Positions 1 through 10,953 of a stretch of DNA of 61,215 bases are shown here, in pieces. The position numbers were made by a program, and so were the translations under genes. The stretch is taken from contig NZ_WHOL01000120.1 in the NCBI RefSeq assembly GCF_009745975.1, positions 1-61,215 on the forward strand, given 5' to 3'. The number at the start of each line of letters is the position of its first letter. Positions within the stretch are counted from its first letter, which is position 1. The notes beneath the pieces were generated by a model that saw only the letters and a list, made by a program, of their open reading frames with translations, had not been told where the DNA came from and did not search any database. Source of the DNA: Actinokineospora pegani (GTDB lineage: Bacteria; Actinomycetota; Actinomycetes; Mycobacteriales; Pseudonocardiaceae).

Positions 1-1734
<1,734 letters not shown>

Positions 1735-1790
1735 CCGGCGTCGGACCTCCCCCATGACCCACCCGTTCGGAACCCAGGAGGTGTTCTGCT

Positions 1791-3257
1791 GTGGCTGACC
1801 CGAAGGGCTTTCTCAAGACCCGGCGCGAGACCCCCGCCAGCAGGCCGGTGTTCCTGCGGCTCAAGGACTGGCGCGAGGTCTACGAGGAGAACTCCACCGC
1901 GGAGTTCCTCGCGGGCAAGGGCCAGGGCCAGGCGAGCCGCTGCATGGACTGCGGCATCCCGTTCTGCCACCAGGGCTGCCCGCTGGGCAACCTGGTGCCG
2001 GAGTGGAACACGCTGGTGTGGCGCGACGACTGGAAGGCGGCGGCGGAGCGGCTGCACGCCACCAACAACTTCCCGGAGTTCACCGGCACGCTGTGCCCGG
2101 CGCCGTGCGAGTCCGCGTGCGTCCTCGGGATCAACGACGACCCGGTGTCGATCAAGCGGATCGAGATCTCCATCATCGACCGGGCGTTCCAGGAGGGCTG
2201 GGTCACCCCGCGCCCGCCGTCGGTCAAGACCGGCAAGAAGGTCGCGGTCGTCGGCTCGGGCCCGGCCGGGCTCGCCGCCGCCCAGCAGCTCACCCGCGCG
2301 GGCCACGACGTGGTGGTCTACGAGCGGGCCGACGCCATCGGCGGGCTGCTGCGCTACGGCATCCCCGAGTTCAAGATGGAGAAGTTCCGCCTCGACCGCC
2401 GCCTCGCGCAGATGCGGGCGGAGGGCACCACGTTCGCCGCGGGCGTGGACATCGGCGAGGACATCACCGTCGAGCAGTTGCGCGCCGACCACGACGCGGT
2501 GGTCCTGGCGGGCGGCGCGACGGCGTGGCGCGACCTGCCCGCCCCCGGCCGCGAGCTCAACGGCGTCCACCAGGCCATGGAGTACCTGCCGGGGGCCAAC
2601 CGGGTCGCGGCTGGCTCGCTGGCCGAGCCGCCCATCACCGCGGCGGGCAAGCACGTCGTGGTCATCGGCGGCGGCGACACCGGCGCGGACTGCGTCGGCA
2701 CCGCCCACCGCCAGGGCGCGGCGTCGGTCACCCAGCTCGAGATCATGCCCCGGCCCTCGGACACGCGCACCGACGCGCACCCGTGGCCGACCTTCCCGAT
2801 GCTCTACAAGGTCACCTCCGCGCACGAGGAGGGCGGCGAGCGCGTCTACGCGGTCTCCACCACCGAGTTCGTCGGCGACGACCAGGGCGACCTGCAGGCC
2901 GTGCGGATCACCGAGGTGGCCAACGAGGGCGGCAAGTTCGTCCCGGTGCCCGGCACCGAGCGCGACCTGCCCGCCCAGCTCGTCACCCTCGCCATGGGCT
3001 TCGTCGGCCCGGACAAGGGCGTCCTGCTCGACGACCTCGGCGTCGACCTGGACCCGCGCGGCAACGTCGCCCGCGGCGCCGACTACCAGACCAACGTCCC
3101 CGGCGTGTTCTCGGCCGGGGACATGGGCCGGGGGCAGTCCCTCATCGTGTGGGCGATCGCCGAGGGCCGCAGCGCCGCGGCTGGCGTCGACGCCTACCTG
3201 ACCGGGCGGTCAGTGCTGCCGCGCCCGATCGAGCCGACGGACCGACCCCTGGTCTGA
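1791..3257 (+). CDS. gltD: Glutamate synthase small subunit (copy 1)
   Basis: 488 residues, normal for GltD (~480). It oxidises NAD(P)H and passes electrons through FAD and Fe-S clusters to GltB. Cysteines C51, C54, C59 and C63 (CMDCGIPFC, then QGC) and C102, C106, C110 (LCPAPCESAC) bind the N-terminal 4Fe-4S clusters. The FAD motif VVGSGPAG is near residues 153-160, and the NAD(P)H motif VVIGGGDTGADC is near 285-297. The GTG start is fixed by AGGAGG at 1776-1781, nine bases upstream. Compared with copy 2 (57920-59440) the first cysteine cluster is three residues shorter. Confidence 0.95.
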   Translation: MADPKGFLKTRRETPASRPVFLRLKDWREVYEENSTAEFLAGKGQGQASRCMDCGIPFCHQGCPLGNLVPEWNTLVWRDDWKAAAERLHATNNFPEFTGTLCPAPCESACVLGINDDPVSIKRIEISIIDRAFQEGWVTPRPPSVKTGKKVAVVGSGPAGLAAAQQLTRAGHDVVVYERADAIGGLLRYGIPEFKMEKFRLDRRLAQMRAEGTTFAAGVDIGEDITVEQLRADHDAVVLAGGATAWRDLPAPGRELNGVHQAMEYLPGANRVAAGSLAEPPITAAGKHVVVIGGGDTGADCVGTAHRQGAASVTQLEIMPRPSDTRTDAHPWPTFPMLYKVTSAHEEGGERVYAVSTTEFVGDDQGDLQAVRITEVANEGGKFVPVPGTERDLPAQLVTLAMGFVGPDKGVLLDDLGVDLDPRGNVARGADYQTNVPGVFSAGDMGRGQSLIVWAIAEGRSAAAGVDAYLTGRSVLPRPIEPTDRPLV

Positions 3258-3298
3258 CCCCCGCCTCGGCGACGGTCAACGGCGCCCGCACCGAGCCC

Positions 3299-3330
3299 GG
3301 CCCCCGCGGACAACGACGTCCGCGGGGGCC
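3299..3330. terminator. Strong hairpin between convergent gltD and ohrR
   Basis: Perfect 12 bp stem (3299-3310 pairs with 3319-3330) with an 8-base loop. It lies 41 bp past the gltD stop and 27 bp past the ohrR stop, so it can serve both strands. There is no T-run, as is usual in actinomycetes. Confidence 0.75.
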
Positions 3331-3357
3331 GACCCCTTCTCTGGCTCTTGCCCCGCG

Positions 3358-3822
3358 CTACGGCTCGGACCGGTCCGAGCCCTGGGCGGCGGTCTCCATC
3401 CTGGCCAGGAACGCCGCCACCTCGCCCTGCAGGGCGACGATCTGCTCCCGGGAGCTGCCCGAGGCCGCCAGGACGCCCTGCGGCACCCGCGCGATCCGCG
3501 GCCCGAGCGCCCGCCCGGCGCCGGTCAGCGCGACGGTGACGCTGCGCTCGTCGGCGGTGCTGCGCGCGCGGACCACCAGCCCGGCCGCCTCCATCCGCTT
3601 GAGCAGCGGCGACAGCGTCCCGGAGTCCAGCCGCAGGGTGGCGCCGAGGTCCTTCACCGACACCGGCTCGCGCTCGAGGAGGGCGAGCATCACCAGGTAC
3701 TGCGGGTAGGTGAGCCCCAGGTCCTCGAGCAGCGGCCGGTAGCAGGTGGTCATCGCCCGCGAGGCCGAGTAGAGCGCGAAGCAGAGCTGCTGCTCGAGCC
3801 GCACCACGTCCGCCTCGCCCAT
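3358..3822 (-). CDS. ohrR: MarR-family organic hydroperoxide sensor-repressor OhrR
   Basis: 154 residues with a MarR winged helix-turn-helix (roughly residues 50-105, LGATLRLDSGTLSPLLKRME). C14, in the context QLCFALYSASRAM, is the reactive cysteine expected of one-cysteine OhrR proteins. Peroxide oxidation of it releases the repressor from DNA. I chose the ATG at 3822 rather than the adjacent GTG at 3825 because AAGGAG at 3829-3834 gives 6-base spacing. That Shine-Dalgarno overlaps the stop codon of ohr, so the two genes form an ohr-ohrR operon with translational coupling likely. A matching operator lies upstream of ohr. Confidence 0.93.
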   Translation of the reverse strand: MGEADVVRLEQQLCFALYSASRAMTTCYRPLLEDLGLTYPQYLVMLALLEREPVSVKDLGATLRLDSGTLSPLLKRMEAAGLVVRARSTADERSVTVALTGAGRALGPRIARVPQGVLAASGSSREQIVALQGEVAAFLARMETAAQGSDRSEP

Positions 3823-3833
3823 CACTCACTCCT

Positions 3834-4253
3834 TCACGCCACCGAAAGCTGCACGTCGATGTTGCCACGCGTCGCGTTCGAGTACGGGCACACCTTGTGC
3901 GCTTCCTCCACCAGCTCCCGCACCTTTGCCTGGTCGACCTCCGGGATGGTCACGTGCAGGGCCACCGACAGCTCGAACCCGCCGCCGTCGGCCTTCCCGA
4001 TCCCCACGGTCGCCTCCACCGACGACCCGTCGATCCTCACCTTCGCCTGCCGCGCCACAACCTGGAGCGCCCCGTGGAAGCACGCGGAGTACCCGGCCGC
4101 GAACAGCAGCTCCGGGTTCGGCTTGTCCCCACCCGGCCCACCCAGTCCCTCGGGAACCGCCAGGTCGAAGTCCAACACCTTGTCCTCCGACGCGACGTGC
4201 CCACCGCGCCCACCACCGGTCGCCGTCGCCTTGGCCTCGTACAGAGCCGCCAT
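3834..4253 (-). CDS. ohr: Organic hydroperoxide resistance protein Ohr
   Basis: 139 residues, the standard length for the OsmC/Ohr family. It is a thiol peroxidase that reduces organic and fatty-acid hydroperoxides, usually with lipoylated proteins as reductant. The peroxidatic cysteine is C58 (YSACFHGAL), the resolving cysteine C122 (VCPYSNATRGN), and the conserved arginine is in GGRGG near residue 16. The start at 4253 is set by GGAGGAGG at 4259-4266. An in-frame GTG at 4268 would overlap that site and is less likely. lpdA, which makes the lipoamide reductase often coupled to Ohr, lies 1.4 kb away. Confidence 0.95.
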   Translation of the reverse strand: MAALYEAKATATGGGRGGHVASEDKVLDFDLAVPEGLGGPGGDKPNPELLFAAGYSACFHGALQVVARQAKVRIDGSSVEATVGIGKADGGGFELSVALHVTIPEVDQAKVRELVEEAHKVCPYSNATRGNIDVQLSVA

Positions 4254-4292
4254 GACTGCCTCCTCCACTCGCCGTCCGAACTGTCGACACCG

Positions 4293-4321
4293 ACGCTAGT
4301 GGACAATTAAATTGTGTACAA
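4293..4321 (-). promoter_or_regulatory. ohr promoter with embedded OhrR operator
   Basis: On the minus strand a -35-like TTGTAC (4316-4321) and a -10-like TAGCGT (4293-4298) are 17 bp apart. The spacer holds the perfect palindrome ACAATT-A-AATTGT (plus-strand sense, 4303-4315), which matches the core of the OhrR operator known from Bacillus and Xanthomonas. It sits about 50 bp upstream of the ohr start. OhrR bound here would block RNA polymerase. Confidence 0.8.
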
Positions 4322-4371
4322 CCAAATCGCCCGTGATGAACCCCATCGGGGAACCGGGAACACACGGGGGC

Positions 4372-5574
4372 TCAGCCGACGCGGGTGCGGAGCCAGTTCT
4401 CGGTGATCGTCAGCCGGGCCTGGTTGCCCAGGCTGCCCTGGGCCCCGGTGTCGTAGGCGTGGTTGGCGAAGGGCAGCTCGACCAAGGTCGTGTCGACGCC
4501 CGCGCGGGTGGCGCGGTCGGCGAAGTCCCGGACGCCCGCCGGGGGGACGACGACGTCGTCGTCCGGGGAGATGACCAGGGTGGGGGGCGCCGCGGGGGTG
4601 ATCACGGCGGCGCCGGAGAGGGCTCGGTAGCGGTCGGGGACCTCGTCGGGGCTGCCACCGAAGTACGCGCGGCCCAACCGGCGGGTGTCGGTCGTCAGCG
4701 AGTCGCCGAGGGAGTAACCCTCGACGTAGCCGCCGACGGGGTCGACGGCGGGGTACTGGACGGCGACGGCCGAGGACTTGGGCACGGTGCCGCCGCAGGA
4801 GGACCGGGCCTGGTCGACGGCGGCCCGGTAGGCGTTGGTGATCGCCAACTGGCCGCCCGCGGAGTCGCCGAGGAGGGCGATCCTCGACGCGTCGCCGCCC
4901 CAGCGGGGGGCCTGGGCGGCGGCCCAGGTGAGCGCGCAGCCGACCTGCGGGCCCGCCACGTCCCAGGTGGCCCGGTCCGCCGTGGCCAGGGTGTACTCGA
5001 CGCTCACGACGAGCCAGCCGCGGTCGGCGAACCAGCGCATGTCCTTGCCCCGGTCCAGCTCCGACCCGGCCACCCAGCCACCGCCGTGCACGTACACCAG
5101 CAGCGGCGAACCGGCCGCCGACGGGCGGTAGACGGCGGCGTGCAAGTCCTGCCCCGCCGGGGTCGTCGTGTAGACGAGGTGCTCGTCCGGTTCGGCCCGC
5201 GTCGACGGCGCGGGCACGAGCGCGGCGAAGGGGTTGACCGACCCGCCCGCGCTCGAGGTGGCCGACCAGATCATCCCGCTGATCACCAACGACGCCACCA
5301 CCGCCAGGGCGCCCAGCCCCACCAGCGCCGACCCGACCCGGCGGAACCGCCGCCGCAGCAGCGCCGCGGCGCCGACAGCCACCAGTCCGACCAGGACGAA
5401 CGGCGCGGCGGTGGTCGCGGCCACCGCCGTCCCGACGTCGCCGAGCAGCCCCAGCCCCGGCACGAACGCGCCCAGGCTCAACAGCAGCACCACCGCCACC
5501 CAGAACGCCACCACCACGACCGCGATGACACCCAGCACACCCGACACGACACCGCGCTCCCGAACCGCCACCAC
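4372..5574 (-). CDS. Membrane-anchored alpha/beta hydrolase (HSL/esterase type)
   Basis: 400 residues. The N-terminal ~105 residues carry three hydrophobic segments (about 11-37, 45-72 and 82-104). A serine-hydrolase domain of the hormone-sensitive-lipase/carboxylesterase kind follows. The oxyanion motif HGGGW is at 163-167, the nucleophile S238 is in GDSAGG, the acidic residue is in SPDDD (336-340) and the histidine H372 is in NHAYD. The layout suggests an integral membrane protein that displays its catalytic domain on one side. The substrate is unknown. It is not closely linked to the neighbouring genes: ohr is 118 bp away with the hydrolase stop facing the ohr promoter, and lpdA is separated from it by a 38 bp palindrome. 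Confidence 0.85.
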   Translation of the reverse strand: MVAVRERGVVSGVLGVIAVVVVAFWVAVVLLLSLGAFVPGLGLLGDVGTAVAATTAAPFVLVGLVAVGAAALLRRRFRRVGSALVGLGALAVVASLVISGMIWSATSSAGGSVNPFAALVPAPSTRAEPDEHLVYTTTPAGQDLHAAVYRPSAAGSPLLVYVHGGGWVAGSELDRGKDMRWFADRGWLVVSVEYTLATADRATWDVAGPQVGCALTWAAAQAPRWGGDASRIALLGDSAGGQLAITNAYRAAVDQARSSCGGTVPKSSAVAVQYPAVDPVGGYVEGYSLGDSLTTDTRRLGRAYFGGSPDEVPDRYRALSGAAVITPAAPPTLVISPDDDVVVPPAGVRDFADRATRAGVDTTLVELPFANHAYDTGAQGSLGNQARLTITENWLRTRVG

Positions 5575-5608
5575 ACCATCGTGGGCGAGTCGCAGGCCCC
5601 CCGCACGA

Positions 5609-5646
5609 CGACGGCGCTCCCCGGGACGTCCCGGGGAGCGCCGTCG
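5609..5646. terminator. 38 bp perfect palindrome after lpdA
   Basis: A 19 bp arm on each side of an ACGT centre, with no mismatch. It starts 8 bp beyond the lpdA stop on the minus strand and lies upstream of the hydrolase gene. It is probably the lpdA terminator. Confidence 0.75.
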
Positions 5647-5653
5647 CGGTGGA

Positions 5654-7054
<1,401 letters not shown>

Positions 7055-7101
7055 GGTGCCCACGATATTGCCTGGCCGCGGCGGGCGCGGTGAGGGCCCG
7101 C

Positions 7102-7671
7102 TCAGCCCAGTCCGGCGGGTGACGCGCTGTGCCGGACCCGCAGCGGGGCGCCACCGACCGCGCCGCTGAGGCGGGCGGCGGGCAGGCCGACGCTGACCCG
7201 GCCCGCGCGCACCCCGGTCCGCAGCGCCCGCTCGATCGCGGCCACCACGAACTCGTCGGCCAGGTCGGGCTCCTCGACGTCGACGACCCTGCGCACGCGC
7301 ACCCCGCCGGGCTCGGGCAGCTCGCCCGCCCCGACCAGGATCAGGCCCTGGACGGTCTCGCCGAACTCGGCGACCACCCGGGCGGCCACGTCGGCCAGCG
7401 ACGCGTGCGCCACGACCTGGGTGTGGCTGTTGCGGTCGGCCAGGGTCTCCACCACGTCCTCGACCCGGTGCAGCGACTCCACGCCGTCGGGGACCACGCA
7501 CCAGGCGACCTGGAAGCGCTGGGCCAGGGACTGCCAGCTCTCGGGCAGGTCACTGAGCCCGCGCACCGGACGGGGGACCAGGACGACGGCCGCGGGCCCG
7601 TACTCCAGTCCACGCCACAGCGGTGTGGCCGGGGTCGTCGGGGTCGTCGTTCTCGTTGCGTGCTCCTGCAC
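7102..7671 (-). CDS. Conserved hypothetical protein
   Basis: About 189 residues; I do not recognise the family. The sequence has a regular alternation of beta-like ([18 protein letters not shown]) and helical stretches ([19 protein letters not shown]) that resembles an alpha/beta fold, but no catalytic motif is evident. The GTG at 7671 is chosen because AAGGAGG lies five bases upstream; the open frame extends 20 codons further. It lies upstream of lpdA on the same strand with a 47 bp gap, so co-transcription is possible. Confidence 0.65.
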   Translation of the reverse strand: MQEHATRTTTPTTPATPLWRGLEYGPAAVVLVPRPVRGLSDLPESWQSLAQRFQVAWCVVPDGVESLHRVEDVVETLADRNSHTQVVAHASLADVAARVVAEFGETVQGLILVGAGELPEPGGVRVRRVVDVEEPDLADEFVVAAIERALRTGVRAGRVSVGLPAARLSGAVGGAPLRVRHSASPAGLG

Positions 7672-7784
7672 TGGCGCCTCCTTGGTACAGCCCACCCTGA
7701 TGGGTGGTTTACCCAGGACGGGTGGCTTCAATCACCATGACAGGCAGACGTGGTATTCGTCCCACATTGTGAGGAAAGGGAACA

Positions 7785-7812
7785 AAGCCCTCCCCCATAT
7801 GGGGGAGGGCTT
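7785..7812. terminator. 28 bp perfect palindrome
   Basis: A 14+14 bp perfect inverted repeat centred on CATATG, reading AAGCCCTCCCCCAT and its complement. It starts 5 bp beyond the stop of the HesB-like gene (minus strand) and is probably its terminator. The outer AA/TT ends and G/C-rich stem give a Rho-independent shape without a long U-tract. Confidence 0.7.
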
Positions 7813-7817
7813 CGCGC

Positions 7818-8123
7818 TCACACCGCGGGCGGCTGTTCCAGCACCGCGAAGTTCAGGTGCCCGTCGGCGTCCTGCTGGACGTCGAGGACCTTGTCCGAGA
7901 GCAGGTCGGCCGCCCCCGGCTCCAGGAACACGTTGGCCTGGGGCTTGGGGGTCACCACCTGGTCGCCGTCGGTGGGCTCCTGGGCCAGGGCCACCGCGAG
8001 CGGGGCTCCGTCGGGCTGCTCGGGCTGGACCAGGGTGAACCGCAGGCCGCCGGAGTCTGCGATGCCGTCTTGCCGGGTCAGGGCGCTGATCGCGTCCGCT
8101 GCCGCTTCCGTTACCGCCAGCAT
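7818..8123 (-). CDS. HesB/IscA-like small protein lacking cysteines
   Basis: 101 residues with the overall pattern of the HesB/IscA (Fe-S biogenesis) fold: an N-terminal helix (LAVTEAAADAISALT), a strand-rich middle, and a C-terminal LSDKVLDVQQDADG segment. A-type carriers normally bind Fe-S through one internal cysteine and a C-terminal C-G-C. This protein contains no cysteine at all, so it cannot act as a classical cluster carrier. Related actinobacterial proteins are often loosely labelled 'Fe-S cluster assembly HesB-like'. The start is supported by AAAGGAG seven bases upstream. It is monocistronic, with a palindromic terminator directly downstream. Confidence 0.75.
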   Translation of the reverse strand: MLAVTEAAADAISALTRQDGIADSGGLRFTLVQPEQPDGAPLAVALAQEPTDGDQVVTPKPQANVFLEPGAADLLSDKVLDVQQDADGHLNFAVLEQPPAV

Positions 8124-8506
8124 GCACTGGCTCCTTTCCGTGTCGACCGGGTCCCGGGGTGGGGGGCCGGTCGCTGTTCGTCTCGAGTCGTGCGGCTTGC
8201 GCAACCCACGGTAGAGGGATCGCGCGACTCGCGCCGCGCGGAGCGGGCGACCCTGGCTTGCCCCCTCGCTCACGTGATCTTTAGAGTGGGGCCAGCGGTT
8301 GAGCAAGCAGCCGCAGCGCGCCGGATCGGTACTGCACCGGGTTCGGCGCTCGCGCGAAGCGAGAAGCTGCGAGTTGCCCGACCCGCACAGCGCCGTCCCG
8401 GCGTTCCCGAACCGCTTCGCGCGACCAGGTCCAGATTGGTCGACGGTGGAGGAACGACGATGGCCAGCGCGGTGCGAAGACCGCTGTCGTGCGGTGGAGG
8501 CGGCCG
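8124..8506. other. Divergent intergenic region (HesB-like / ANTAR genes)
   Basis: 383 bp that must hold the promoters of two divergent genes. I see no clear -10/-35 pair, RNA gene or repeat. No coding potential with a ribosome site was identified. Confidence 0.5.
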
Positions 8507-8986
8507 GTGAGCCCCGACCACGACAGTGCCGTCTCGCGGCTGCGGTCCGAATTGGACGGTCTGCGTCGGGCGCTGCGGACCAGGGCGACGATCGAGCAGG
8601 CCATGGGTGTGCTGGTGGCGCTGCGCCGGTGCGCGCCCGCCGAGGCGTTCGACGCGCTGGTGCGGTTGTCCCAGCAGCACAACACCAAGCTGCACCGGGT
8701 CGCGCACCTGGTGGTGGCGATGTTCGCCGAGCCGGGCGCCGAGCCGCTGGAGTCCTACCTGCGGCGGATGACCGGCGAGGGCGAGCTCGAGGCCGAGGCG
8801 CCCGCCCCGGACCCGGCGGTCGTCGACGACGACCTGGTGGCCCTGGCCAGCGGGCTGGCCTCGGCCTCGGACCCGGCGGAGCGCGAGCGGGCGGTGTACA
8901 AGCTGTACCGGCTGCTGCTCGAACGCGGCTGGGCGCCGCCCTACGAGGTCCTCGGCTCGATCGCCGAGGACCACGAACCGGCGTGA
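8507..8986 (+). CDS. ANTAR-domain RNA-binding regulator
   Basis: 159 residues. Residues ~10-60 (LRSELDGLRRALRTRATIEQ, followed by AMGVLVALRRCAPAEAFDAL) match the ANTAR domain, which binds dual stem-loops in nascent RNA and prevents termination. The second half is acidic and helical and has no GAF, PAS or receiver sensor domain, so the sensory input is unclear. The start is the GTG at 8507, preceded by GGAGG at 8497-8501. It lies 98 bp upstream of the anti-sigma/sigma pair on the same strand, with a perfect GNRA-loop hairpin in between. Confidence 0.85.
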   Translation: MSPDHDSAVSRLRSELDGLRRALRTRATIEQAMGVLVALRRCAPAEAFDALVRLSQQHNTKLHRVAHLVVAMFAEPGAEPLESYLRRMTGEGELEAEAPAPDPAVVDDDLVALASGLASASDPAERERAVYKLYRLLLERGWAPPYEVLGSIAEDHEPA

Positions 8987-9046
8987 TCCGCTCGGCGCCG
9001 GCAACCTTGGTCGCGCGCGGTGCCGAGCAGACCTGACACGATGGGA

Positions 9047-9068
9047 GCGCGGGGCGCAAGCCCCGCGC
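9047..9068 (+). other. Perfect 9 bp hairpin with GCAA tetraloop upstream of the anti-sigma gene
   Basis: Stem 9047-9055/9060-9068 closes a GCAA (GNRA) loop. It ends about 16 bp before the anti-sigma start codon, just before its GGGAG ribosome site. It could terminate the ANTAR transcript or modulate read-through into the sigma operon. Confidence 0.6.
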
Positions 9069-9084
9069 GAGCGATGGGAGCACG

Positions 9085-9540
9085 ATGAGCGACAGCAGCC
9101 GTGAGGTGTCCGAGGACGCCGCCGGGTTCGCGCCCGCGGTGGACGACCGGATCCGCTTGCGGCTGGCCGCCGACCTGGCGAACCTGCCGGTGGTGCGGTC
9201 GGTCGCGGGGACGGTGGCGGCCATCGCCGACCACGACATCGATGCCATCTCCGACCTCAAGCTGGCCGTGGACGAGGTCTGCTCGACGCTGATCACCCGG
9301 GCCGCGCCCGGCGCGGCGCTGGAGTGCTCGTTCGCCAGCACCGGCGACGAGGTGTGCTTCGAGGGCGCCGTCACCGTCCGCGGCGAGCAACAGGCGCGGG
9401 TGGACACCTCCTCGTTCGGCTGGCGGGTGTTGACCACGCTGACCGACCGGGTCGACACGTGGGCCGGTCCGGGCCCCGAGGGGTTGCCGACACTGCACAT
9501 CTGGATCGCCCGAGCACGCACGGCAGGGGGGGCAGCGTGA
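9085..9540 (+). CDS. rsbW: Anti-sigma factor, UsfX/RsbW family (GHKL fold)
   Basis: 151 residues with a HATPase_c-like fold. The segment DLKLAVDEVCSTLI (57-70) corresponds to the N-box of RsbW-type kinases. It has no asparagine at the usual Mg-ATP position, as in the mycobacterial UsfX lineage. The expected role is to bind and hold the sigma factor encoded immediately downstream. The stop overlaps the sigma-factor GTG start (shared GTGA at 9537-9540), a tight translational coupling typical of anti-sigma/sigma pairs. The anti-anti-sigma partner is not in this window. Confidence 0.88.
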   Translation: MSDSSREVSEDAAGFAPAVDDRIRLRLAADLANLPVVRSVAGTVAAIADHDIDAISDLKLAVDEVCSTLITRAAPGAALECSFASTGDEVCFEGAVTVRGEQQARVDTSSFGWRVLTTLTDRVDTWAGPGPEGLPTLHIWIARARTAGGAA

Positions 9541-10352
9541 ACAAGACCCCTGAGAGCGGCGGCCGGGCGAGAGAGCGGGGCGACGGCGGCCACGAGTACC
9601 GCCACCTGGCGCCCAAGTTCACCGAGCTCGCCGACCTGGCCGAGGACGACCCGCGCCGCGAGGCCGTGCGCGACGAGCTGGTCACCGGGCACCTGCCGCT
9701 GGCCGAGCACATCGCCACCCGCTTCGCCCACCGCGGCGTCGCGCGCGAGGACCTGGTGCAGGTCGGCACGGTCGGCCTGATCAACGCCGTGGACCGGTTC
9801 GACCCCACCCGGGGCATCGACTTCCTGTCCTACGCGGTGCCCACGATCATGGGCGAGGTCCGCCGGTACTTCCGCGACAGCGCCTGGTCGGTGCGGGTGC
9901 CGCGCAGGCTCAAGGAGCTGCACCTGACGATCTCGGCGGCGGGCAACGAGCTGTCGCAGCGGCTGGGCCGGGCGCCGACGCCCAGCGAGATCGCCGCCCA
10001 CCTGGGCATCCCGAAGGACGAGGTCTACGAGGGGCTCGAGGCCGGGCAGGTCTACCAGTCGGTGTCGCTGGACGAGGCGCTGTCCTCCGGCGAGCCGGAC
10101 TCCGACCCGCTGGCCGACACCCTCGGCGAGGACGACGCGGGCCTGCTGGGCATCGAGGACCACGAGTCGCTGCGCCCGCTGATCGAGCGGCTGCCCGAGC
10201 GCGAGCGGCGCATCCTGATGCTGCGGTTCTTCAAGAACATGACCCAGACCCAGATCGCCGAGCGGGTCGGCGTGTCGCAGATGCACGTGTCCCGGCTGCT
10301 GACCAAGACGCTGGAGACGCTGCGCACGGGACTGGTGGACCAGTCGGAGTGA
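9537..10352 (+). CDS. sigF: Alternative sigma factor, SigB/SigF family
   Basis: 271 residues with region 2 (EDLVQVGTVGLINAVDRFDP, promoter-melting segment FLSYAVPTIMGEVRRYFRD), region 3 (RLGRAPTPSEIAAHLG) and a region 4 helix-turn-helix (MTQTQIAERVGVSQMHVSRL). It directs core RNA polymerase to stress or developmental promoters. The start is the GTG overlapping the anti-sigma stop. The order anti-sigma then sigma reproduces the mycobacterial usfX-sigF operon. The ANTAR gene just upstream may add an RNA-level control. Confidence 0.93.
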   Translation: MNKTPESGGRARERGDGGHEYRHLAPKFTELADLAEDDPRREAVRDELVTGHLPLAEHIATRFAHRGVAREDLVQVGTVGLINAVDRFDPTRGIDFLSYAVPTIMGEVRRYFRDSAWSVRVPRRLKELHLTISAAGNELSQRLGRAPTPSEIAAHLGIPKDEVYEGLEAGQVYQSVSLDEALSSGEPDSDPLADTLGEDDAGLLGIEDHESLRPLIERLPERERRILMLRFFKNMTQTQIAERVGVSQMHVSRLLTKTLETLRTGLVDQSE

Positions 10353-10494
10353 TCCCCCGGCTGGGGTGCGTGGGACATGCCACCGCCCCACCGGGCGGTT
10401 CACCCGGCGGGGCTCGGCCCACGCCGTCGTGCTCGATCAGGTGGTGCTCATCCGGTGTCCGGGAGGGGCGCGGGGACGGTGTGGGGCGGGGGCC

Positions 10495-10794
10495 CTAGCT
10501 GGCGGCCTTGGTCTTGCGCGAGCGGGCGGCGTAGGCGGCGCGGCGCTCGGCCTCGTCCAGCCCACCCCAGATCCCGTACGGCTCGATGACCGTCAGCGCG
10601 TGCTCCCGGCACTGCGCCAGCACCGGGCACGCCGCGCAGACCTCCTTGGCGCTGCGCACCCTGGCCGCCCTGGCCTGGCCGCGCTCGGCGTCCGGGTGGA
10701 AGAAGCGGGCGCTGTCCATGCCCCGGCACGAACCGCTGCGCTGCCAGTCCCAGGTGTCGGCGATCGGTCCGGGCAGGCGGGTCACGTCGCTCAT
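10495..10794 (-). CDS. WhiB-family Fe-S regulator, WhiB3/WblA type
   Basis: 99 residues. Four cysteines, C23, C53, C56 and C62 (C-x29-C-x2-C-x5-C), ligate a 4Fe-4S cluster, and the beta-turn motif GIWGG is at 74-78. The N-terminal pattern LPGPIADTWDWQ followed by CRGMDSARFFHPD is the signature of the WhiB3/WblA subgroup rather than WhiB1 or WhiB2. These are redox-responsive transcription partners of the major sigma factor. The basic tail (ARSRKTKAA) probably contacts DNA. It is transcribed towards sigF (convergent) and away from ku (divergent, ~160 bp). Confidence 0.92.
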   Translation of the reverse strand: MSDVTRLPGPIADTWDWQRSGSCRGMDSARFFHPDAERGQARAARVRSAKEVCAACPVLAQCREHALTVIEPYGIWGGLDEAERRAAYAARSRKTKAAS

Positions 10795-10953
10795 CTCGGG
10801 GCTCCCCTCGTCGCTTGTTGACGCCGTGATACCCGAGCGGTTGCGCGACCAAACAACGTGTGGGAGAAATTCCCAGCCGGGTTGAGCAGGACTTTCCCGC
10901 CGTCGGCGACGCTGACGGCGTCCGGCTCGACCAGGCGGCCTGCGGAGGGTGAC

